10,675 nt of DNA from Mageeibacillus sp. UBA5734 (lineage in GTDB: Bacteria > Bacillota > Clostridia > Saccharofermentanales > UBA5734). Shown here one piece after another: positions 5,997 through 10,675 of the stretch. How positions within the stretch are numbered: position 1 is the stretch's first letter; each line of letters begins with the position of its first letter. The notes under the pieces were generated by a model. The model was not told where the DNA came from and searched no databases. It saw only the letters and a list, made by a program, of their open reading frames with translations. The DNA lies in assembly GCA_002419365.1 (NCBI GenBank), contig DIGA01000017.1, positions 462 through 11,136 on the forward strand, read 5' to 3'. Both the position numbers and the translations under genes were made by a program.

Positions 5997-6911
5997 TTAG
6001 CTGCCGAGCTCGATCATTTTGTCGATCGGCCGGCGGGCGTCGCGCATCAGCTCGGGCGAGAGGTTGATCTCGTCGCCGCCGGTGCCGGCGATGGCGCGGT
6101 AGACGTCCATCAGCGAGGTGATTTTCATGTTGGGGCAGACGAGCTTTTTCGAGAGCATGTGGAACTGCTTGTCCGGGAACTGGTAAGCCAGGTGCTCGGC
6201 GATGCTCATTTCGGTGCCGATGACGAATTCTTTGGCGTCGCTCTGGGCGGCATAGTCGAGGATGGCCGAGGTGGAGCCGACGAAATCGGCATGTTTGACG
6301 ACATCGGGCACACACTCGGGGTGGATCAGGATCGGGGCGCCGGGATGGAGTTTCTTTGCTGCCAGGACGTCTTTTTCTGTGACGGCCGCGTGGACATGGC
6401 AGCCGCCGAGCCAGAGATTGACTTTTTTGTCGGGCAGCTGGCGCTGGACGTAGTCACCGAGATTGCAATCCGGTATAAAGAGGATTTCATTTTCCGGCAT
6501 GCGGGAGACGATCTTGACGGCGGTCGAGGACGTGACGCAGACGTCGCAGACGGCCTTGAGCTCGGCGGTGGTGTTGATGTAGGCAACGACGGGGATCCCG
6601 GGATTGTCCTGCTTGAACTGAGCGACACGGGCGGGGGCGATCTGCTCGGCCATCGGGCATCCCGCCTCAGGATGGGCCAGGATGACCTTTTTCTCAGGGT
6701 TCAGGAGCTTGACGCCCTCCGCCATGAACCGGACGCCGGCCAGGACAATGGTCTGTTCGGGGACCTTCTGGGCACCGATACTGAGCTGGAAGGAGTCGCC
6801 CTTGATGTCAGCAACCTCGAGGATTTCGGACGCCTGGTAGGTATGGGCAACAAGGCAAATGCCCTTCTCTTTTTTCAGGGCGATGATCTTGTCTTGCAAT
6901 TCACGAATCAT
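5997..6911 (-). CDS. nadA: Quinolinate synthase NadA
   Basis: NadA condenses iminoaspartate with dihydroxyacetone phosphate to make quinolinate, the precursor of NAD, using a [4Fe-4S] cluster in the cytoplasm. The 304-residue protein has the usual length and the three cluster cysteines: Cys85 (EAGCPMAEQ), Cys171 (LGGCHVHA) and Cys259 (LVCPNMK). Substrate-site motifs are also present: AHTYQ (22-26), YINTTAELKA (111-120), HPEC (197-200) and GSTSAI (212-217). The position usually Tyr or Asn in AHxYQ is Thr here. The start is fixed by AGGAGG seven bases upstream. It follows mnmA by 60 bases on the same strand with no clear promoter between, so it is probably read from the mnmA promoter. No nadB or nadC is in the window. 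Confidence 0.95.
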   Translation of the reverse strand: MIRELQDKIIALKKEKGICLVAHTYQASEILEVADIKGDSFQLSIGAQKVPEQTIVLAGVRFMAEGVKLLNPEKKVILAHPEAGCPMAEQIAPARVAQFKQDNPGIPVVAYINTTAELKAVCDVCVTSSTAVKIVSRMPENEILFIPDCNLGDYVQRQLPDKKVNLWLGGCHVHAAVTEKDVLAAKKLHPGAPILIHPECVPDVVKHADFVGSTSAILDYAAQSDAKEFVIGTEMSIAEHLAYQFPDKQFHMLSKKLVCPNMKITSLMDVYRAIAGTGGDEINLSPELMRDARRPIDKMIELGS

Positions 6912-6918
6912 GAAATTT

Positions 6919-6924
6919 CCTCCT
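6919..6924 (-). promoter_or_regulatory. Ribosome binding site of nadA
   Basis: A perfect AGGAGG on the minus strand is placed seven bases before the nadA ATG at 6911. Confidence 0.85.
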
Positions 6925-6934
6925 GAGGGTGTGG

Positions 6935-6957
6935 TGCCGAAAATGGGACGGCGTCCC
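6935..6957. repeat. Copy 2 of the GGGACGGCGTCCC element
   Basis: This 23-base block matches 4173-4195 at 22 positions: tgccgaaaa, one variable base, then gggacggcgtccc. The right arm then departs from copy 1, reading tttttt and gtgca instead of attttcggca, so the outer arms no longer pair well. It sits in the 60-base gap between mnmA and nadA. Confidence 0.8.
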
Positions 6958-6963
6958 TTTTTT
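6939..6963 (-). terminator. Possible weak terminator or attenuator after mnmA
   Basis: On the minus strand, a GGGAC-GCC-GTCCC hairpin lies 15 bases past the mnmA stop. It is preceded by an A-run and followed by ATTTTC. The stem is short and the T-run is only four bases, so partial termination is the most that can be argued. It coincides with repeat copy 2. Confidence 0.35.
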
Positions 6964-6971
6964 GTGCAAAT

Positions 6972-8141
6972 CTATTTTCCGTAGGTGGGGCCGGTGCGGA
7001 TGGTGGCGCCGCCGATCATTTCATCGTCCTGGTAGAAGACGATGAGCTGGCCGGGGGTGATGGCGCGCTGGGGGGTCTCGAAGGTGACGAGGACTTGGAC
7101 ACCGGTCTGGCTGCCGGCCTCGCTGCCGTGCTCGCCTCCGCCGTTGGGGATCAGCTCGATGCGGCAGGGTGCAGGCTTGGCCGAGTAGCGGATTTTGGCG
7201 CTGAGGGTGGTTCCGCTGGCAACGGGGATGATCCAGTTGGCGTGGTCGGCAAGGAGCCGATCGTTGAAAAGGGCTTCGTTGGGGCCGACAACGAGCGTAT
7301 TGGTGGTGGCGTTTTTGTCGATCACGAAAGTGGGCTGGCCAAAGGCGCCGAGGCCTTTGCGCTGGCCAATGGTATAGTCGACGATGCCGGTGTGCTGTCC
7401 GACGACCTGGCCAGAAAGGTCGACCATCGGTCCGGGCTGGGCGATTTCACCGCTGGTCTCGCGCAGGAATTCGCTGTAGCGGCCATCGACAAAGCAGATC
7501 TCCTGGCTGTCAGGCTTGTTATGCACCCGCAGTCCGGCCTCATTGGCAATCCGGCGGACCTCGGTTTTTTCGAGCTCGCCGAGGGGGAACAGCAGGTGGG
7601 CAAGCTGGTCCTGGGTCAGCATGTAGAGGGCGTAGCTCTGGTCCTTGCGATCGTCGCGGCCGCGGCGCAGGTGGTACAGGCCGGTGGCTGGATCAAAAGC
7701 ATTGCGCAGGTAGTGGCCGGTGGCGACATAGTCGAAACCGTAGACGCGGGCTTTTTTCAGGAGCTCGTCAAATTTGATCGTGCGGTTGCATTCGACACAG
7801 GGGTTGGGTGTGAGGCCGCTGCGATAGGCATCGACAAAGGGGGTGATCACGCTGTTTTCGAAGGTGCGGATCATGTTGAAGACGTGGTGCTCGATGCCGA
7901 GCAAGTGGCAAACGCGGCGGGCGTCTTCGATGCTTTCCAGGGAGCAGCAGGAGCGGGTGGCGATATCATCCTCGGTTGAGCGATCGAACAATTTCAACGT
8001 GACACCGGTGACGTCGTAGCCCTGGCGCTGCAAAAGGACGGCCGCGACGGCAGAGTCGACACCGCCGCTCATGGCGACAAGTACGCGCTTGCCGTGGTGT
8101 GGGTCGAGCGGCTGGGCAGAATCAGAGGGGGTTTGGGTCAT
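6972..8141 (-). CDS. mnmA: tRNA-specific 2-thiouridylase MnmA
   Basis: MnmA thiolates uridine 34 in the anticodons of Lys, Glu and Gln tRNAs, activating the base with ATP. The 389-residue protein has the PP-loop SGGVDS (25-30), the family block LTPNPCVECNRTIKF (110-124) with Cys118 as the expected catalytic cysteine, and DSQEICFV (211-218) with Cys216 as the second. GQRKGLG (259-265) and a C-terminal beta-barrel region follow. Cys115 makes a CxxC with Cys118 in place of the DxxC of E. coli. A CC pair (65-66) is also seen. A Gly/Ser/Glu-rich insert at about 333-347 is unusual within the barrel domain. A GGGAG ribosome site is nine bases before the ATG, and a strong promoter is just upstream. 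The gene is followed by nadA. Confidence 0.96.
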   Translation of the reverse strand: MTQTPSDSAQPLDPHHGKRVLVAMSGGVDSAVAAVLLQRQGYDVTGVTLKLFDRSTEDDIATRSCCSLESIEDARRVCHLLGIEHHVFNMIRTFENSVITPFVDAYRSGLTPNPCVECNRTIKFDELLKKARVYGFDYVATGHYLRNAFDPATGLYHLRRGRDDRKDQSYALYMLTQDQLAHLLFPLGELEKTEVRRIANEAGLRVHNKPDSQEICFVDGRYSEFLRETSGEIAQPGPMVDLSGQVVGQHTGIVDYTIGQRKGLGAFGQPTFVIDKNATTNTLVVGPNEALFNDRLLADHANWIIPVASGTTLSAKIRYSAKPAPCRIELIPNGGGEHGSEAGSQTGVQVLVTFETPQRAITPGQLIVFYQDDEMIGGATIRTGPTYGK

Positions 8142-8170
8142 GCAAATGATCTCCCGGGATTAATGGACTG

Positions 8171-8199
8171 ATTTTATCAGCCTGTTTCCGGGGATGCAA
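8171..8199 (-). promoter_or_regulatory. Promoter of mnmA (and probably nadA)
   Basis: On the minus strand, a TTGCAT -35 (8199-8194) is followed by exactly 17 bases and a TAAAAT -10 (8176-8171). Transcription would begin near 8164, leaving a leader of about 23 bases that contains the GGGAG ribosome site. Confidence 0.7.
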
Positions 8200-8237
8200 G
8201 GCGATTGGCTACGAAAACAGTCGGAATTGTCCGGCTG

Positions 8238-8260
8238 ACAGGCAAACACCTGCTGCCTGT
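8238..8260. other. Hairpin in the amrS-mnmA gap
   Basis: ACAGGCA (8238-8244) and TGCCTGT (8254-8260) form a perfect 7-base stem with a 9-base loop, about 40 bases past the amrS stop on the minus strand. No T-run follows on either strand, so it is only a poor terminator candidate. It lies upstream of the mnmA -35. Nothing else stands out in the gap of about 158 bases between the two genes apart from the mnmA promoter. Confidence 0.35.
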
Positions 8261-8299
8261 GCGATGCATGCCTCCCCCTGCCCTGCTGGCCTGTCCGGG

Positions 8300-9181
8300 T
8301 CAAATATTGCCGAGAAAGACATCGCTGAGGTGGCGGCGCGCGATTTTGGCCAGCATTTGCAGACGGTCGATGCTGATTGGACCGGGCTGGGTCATTTTGT
8401 AAGCAGGATGATGGCGAGTCAGGTGCAGCGGGATCAGGCGGTCGATCGAAGCAACCCAGCTGGCGAGCTGCTCGATTTCGTCTTCATCGTCATTGAGGCC
8501 GGGGATCAGGAGTGTGGTCAGCTCGACATGGCAGACGCGGGCGGCGGTTTCGATCGTACGCTTGACTGGCTCGAGCGGGCCGTGGCAGTAGCGGTTGTAA
8601 AAGGCGGCATGGAAGGCTTTGAGATCGATGTTCATGGCATCGATGTGGGGCAGGATCTCCTGGAGTGGCTGGGGATTGACCAGGCCATTGGTGACGAGAA
8701 CCGTCTTCAGACCGGCTTGATGGGCCAGCCGGCTGGTGTCGAGCACATATTCAAAGGTGATGAATGGTTCATTGTAGGTGAAGGCGATCCCGATATTGCC
8801 GTTGACTTGCTCGGCCAGGGCAATGTCGACCAGCTCCTGCGGCGGGTAATAGTGCGACTCGGCGTGGCGCTGGGAGATCTGCCAGTTCTGGCAAAATTCA
8901 CAGGCAAGGTTGCAGCCATAGGAACCAACGGAGAGGATGGTGCTGCCTGGGAAAAAGCGTTTCAACGGCTTTTTCTCAATCGGATCGAGGGCGATCGATG
9001 TGATCTGGCCATAGCTTTCCGCGTACAGGATGCCGTCGTGATTGACCCGGCCGAGGCAGCGGCCGTGATGGTCCGGCTTGATGTGGCAGTAATGGGGGCA
9101 GAGGCGGCAGATCACAAAATCTGGTTGGATGTCATAATATTTGGCCTCTTTGAGTCCATTGGTGCGGTTGGGAGTCGGCAT
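8300..9181 (-). CDS. amrS: AmmeMemoRadiSam system radical SAM enzyme AmrS
   Basis: The 293-residue protein resembles pyruvate formate-lyase-activating enzymes but has the AmrS layout. An N-terminal cysteine cluster (Cys25, Cys28, Cys32, Cys42; CRLCPHYC then GRC) is followed by the radical SAM CxxxCxxC (Cys90, Cys94, Cys97; GCNLACEFCQNW). Then come FTYNEPF (134-140), VTNGLVNP (163-170), MNIDLKAF (183-190) and LLIPGLND (224-231). It should bind one [4Fe-4S] cluster and S-adenosylmethionine; its substrate is not established. It ends right after VFLGNI, whereas many family members continue with a TYCPxCG-type tail, so the C-terminus looks short. ATG 9181 was chosen because GAGGTG lies six bases upstream; the GTG at 9190 lies inside that site. 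It follows the LigB-AMMECR1 fusion gene by 69 bases on the same strand. Confidence 0.92.
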   Translation of the reverse strand: MPTPNRTNGLKEAKYYDIQPDFVICRLCPHYCHIKPDHHGRCLGRVNHDGILYAESYGQITSIALDPIEKKPLKRFFPGSTILSVGSYGCNLACEFCQNWQISQRHAESHYYPPQELVDIALAEQVNGNIGIAFTYNEPFITFEYVLDTSRLAHQAGLKTVLVTNGLVNPQPLQEILPHIDAMNIDLKAFHAAFYNRYCHGPLEPVKRTIETAARVCHVELTTLLIPGLNDDEDEIEQLASWVASIDRLIPLHLTRHHPAYKMTQPGPISIDRLQMLAKIARRHLSDVFLGNI

Positions 9182-9187
9182 GGTGAT

Positions 9188-9193
9188 CACCTC
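9188..9193 (-). promoter_or_regulatory. Ribosome binding site of amrS
   Basis: GAGGTG on the minus strand lies six bases before the ATG at 9181. It overlaps the alternative GTG start at 9190, which argues for the ATG. Confidence 0.7.
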
Positions 9194-9250
9194 GGTTCGG
9201 ATGTTTGCCTGCAGGCGGCATGAGCAGTCAGGAATACCTATTGCCGGGAT

Positions 9251-10675
9251 TCATTCGTAACGGGTCACGCGGAAACGTTCGATGGTGTAGGGTTCATCGG
9301 CAGCGATTCCTGCCTTGCGGCAGGCGATCGCGAGCTGGTCATCGCTGGTGTCCACCCCATCGAGATCGGGCAGCAGCAGGCCGGTACGGCCGTGGTGGCG
9401 CACAATGACGCCATAGACCCGTGGATCGAGCTGGCTCTTGTCCATGACGGGTTCGGCTTTTCCCAGGATGTCGACACTGATCTCGAGGCCGGGGAGTTCT
9501 CCAGCGCGCACAGGATCGAATCGCGGATCGTGGATGGCGGCACTGATGGCATTCTGGATGATTTCGGTGACAACGCTGGCGGTGGTCGGTCCGGTGGTGC
9601 CGATGCAGCCGCGCAGCTGGCCATGCTTGTGTAGCGAGACAAAGACGCCGGCACGCTGGCTGGAAAATTCACCCAGGTCGAGTGAGGGTTCGATCTGGGC
9701 CAGGTCAGCCGGGGCAAGGGTCTTGTGCTGGCGCAGGTACGCTTCCAATGTGTGGCGGGCGATGGCGACAGGGATGGAATGAGCTGGTAGCTTGGCTGGC
9801 CCGGTGGGCGATGCTGACCCGGTTGCAGCCAACGGCACGGTGGACGCGGGCTTCACAGGTCCAGCCGGGGTGAAACGGGCGACACCATAGCCGATGCCGT
9901 AGGGCGCCTCATAGTGATAGACGTGGGTTGAAACCGTGCGGTCGCCGAGGGCGCCGCAGAGGGCAATCAGGGAGCGGTAGCCACATTCGGCGGCGCGTTC
10001 ACGCAGGCGGTTGTCGATCTGCAGGATCTGGTCCAGGTCGGCGGCACGGATCGCGGTCATGAGGGCACTGTCGAACTGTGCGCCCTCCGGGCAGCTGCCA
10101 TAGGGGCTGTTTGCATTGGCTTTGTGGGACAGGTCACCGCTGGCAACGAGGATGACGCGGCGCTTGCTGGCAGCGGCGGCGCGGGCAATCGCCTGGCCGA
10201 GGCGAACAATATCGCTGGCAGGCAGGTCAGAACTGGAGAGTGCGACCAGCCGGATACCTGGTGTCTGCGCGGTGAGGTAGTACAGGGGAACGAGAACGCC
10301 GTGATCGAGGGAGCCGTCGAGCCCATGGCGATGCAATTCGCGGCCAGGCAAGTAACCGCCAGGCAGACCTTCGTTCGCGATCTCGGCGATGATCGCATCG
10401 GCCAGCTCAGTATCCGCAGGCCATTCCTGATGGCTCTCCGGATGGCCGAACTGGGCAAAACTGCCTGACAGACGGTCGCCACTGTAGAAAAAGATGAAAT
10501 CGCTGAACAATGGGGCGTGTGGTGACAGGATGACGACTGTCTCCGGCTGGAGGGCGGCCAGGTCGGCAGCAGCCTGCTCCAGTGCTGCGATGGTACGGTC
10601 GGCTTCGCGGCTGCCATGGCCAACAGCTGGGATGATGATCGGGGGATGGGGGGCGAGGAAGGCGGCGAGAATCCC
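9251..10675 (-). CDS. amrA: LigB/Memo-like dioxygenase domain fused to AMMECR1 (N-terminal residues beyond window)
   Basis: The frame is open from the right edge to a TGA at 9251-9253, giving 474 residues; only the first few are missing, since FLAPHPPIIIPAVG is the usual N-terminus of this family. Residues about 1-270 form a class III extradiol dioxygenase (LigB/Memo-like) domain with candidate metal ligands His10 (PHPP), His53 (SPHAP) and His184 (SGDLSHK), plus LDHG at 122-126. A Pro/Ala/Ser-rich linker (about 270-300) leads to an AMMECR1 domain with the invariant LRGCIGT motif (Cys357) and a FRVTRYE end. This matches the fused 'AmmeMemoRadiSam system protein A' of Firmicutes. Genomic linkage to AmrS, seen here directly, is the main evidence that the three domains act together; the reaction is unknown. 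The symbol is only a convenience. An internal TTG at 10510 is not the start, because it would remove the first metal-ligand motifs. Confidence 0.9.
   Translation of the reverse strand, partial: GILAAFLAPHPPIIIPAVGHGSREADRTIAALEQAAADLAALQPETVVILSPHAPLFSDFIFFYSGDRLSGSFAQFGHPESHQEWPADTELADAIIAEIANEGLPGGYLPGRELHRHGLDGSLDHGVLVPLYYLTAQTPGIRLVALSSSDLPASDIVRLGQAIARAAAASKRRVILVASGDLSHKANANSPYGSCPEGAQFDSALMTAIRAADLDQILQIDNRLRERAAECGYRSLIALCGALGDRTVSTHVYHYEAPYGIGYGVARFTPAGPVKPASTVPLAATGSASPTGPAKLPAHSIPVAIARHTLEAYLRQHKTLAPADLAQIEPSLDLGEFSSQRAGVFVSLHKHGQLRGCIGTTGPTTASVVTEIIQNAISAAIHDPRFDPVRAGELPGLEISVDILGKAEPVMDKSQLDPRVYGVIVRHHGRTGLLLPDLDGVDTSDDQLAIACRKAGIAADEPYTIERFRVTRYE

Noticed and set aside
6159..7979. 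Plus-strand frames of 255 and 294 codons opposite nadA and mnmA
   Set aside because: The minus-strand products carry every expected motif of NadA and MnmA; the plus-strand products match nothing.
8300..8302. TGA at the end of amrS read as selenocysteine or a frameshift
   Set aside because: No matching C-terminal motif appears in any of the three frames downstream and no selenocysteine-type hairpin is evident; it is simpler to call it the stop.
1..10675. CRISPR array, tRNA or rRNA gene, insertion sequence, phage or toxin-antitoxin genes
   Set aside because: No regularly spaced repeats, cloverleaf-like sequence, transposase motif or small paired frames were found on either strand.

Overview
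The window looks like chromosomal DNA from an anaerobic, fairly GC-rich Firmicute, probably a Clostridia-type organism. The reasons are strong AGGAGG-type ribosome binding sites, an Lrp-azlC-azlD cassette, a lipobox lipoprotein, a clostridial-type MnmA, and a LigB-AMMECR1 fusion next to a radical SAM enzyme. Taxonomy is an inference from gene content; no rRNA or tRNA gene was seen. Eleven protein-coding genes account for almost all of the sequence. The two end genes run off the window.

Positions 1-4094 (minus strand, read right to left) form one likely operon: hflK, hflC, a duplicated zinc-ribbon membrane protein with no recognised function, and a lipoprotein with a transglutaminase-type Cys-His-Asp triad that is cut by the left edge. 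All four products are predicted to be at the membrane. HflK and HflC are SPFH scaffold proteins that restrain the FtsH protease in well-studied bacteria. The two downstream genes are candidate partners of that scaffold, and this is the least described part of the window.

Positions 4095-4396 are a divergent intergenic region with an extended -10 promoter for hflK, a promoter for lrp, an AT-rich tract and a palindromic repeat. Positions 4397-5948 (plus strand) hold a tightly packed Lrp-family regulator, azlC and azlD. This is a likely branched-chain amino acid exporter with its own regulator.

Positions 5997-8141 (minus strand) hold mnmA (tRNA 2-thiouridine synthesis) followed by nadA (quinolinate synthase, NAD synthesis). 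A good sigma-70-type promoter lies in front of mnmA. A copy of the same palindromic repeat found upstream of hflK lies between the two genes.

Positions 8300-10675 (minus strand) hold a two-gene AmmeMemoRadiSam set: a LigB/Memo-like extradiol dioxygenase domain fused to AMMECR1 (lacking only its first residues at the right edge), then the radical SAM protein AmrS. The biochemical job of this widespread system is, as far as I know, unsettled. NadA and AmrS carry clear iron-sulfur cysteine sets, and MnmA has a cysteine set compatible with one, so the right half of the window leans toward Fe-S chemistry.
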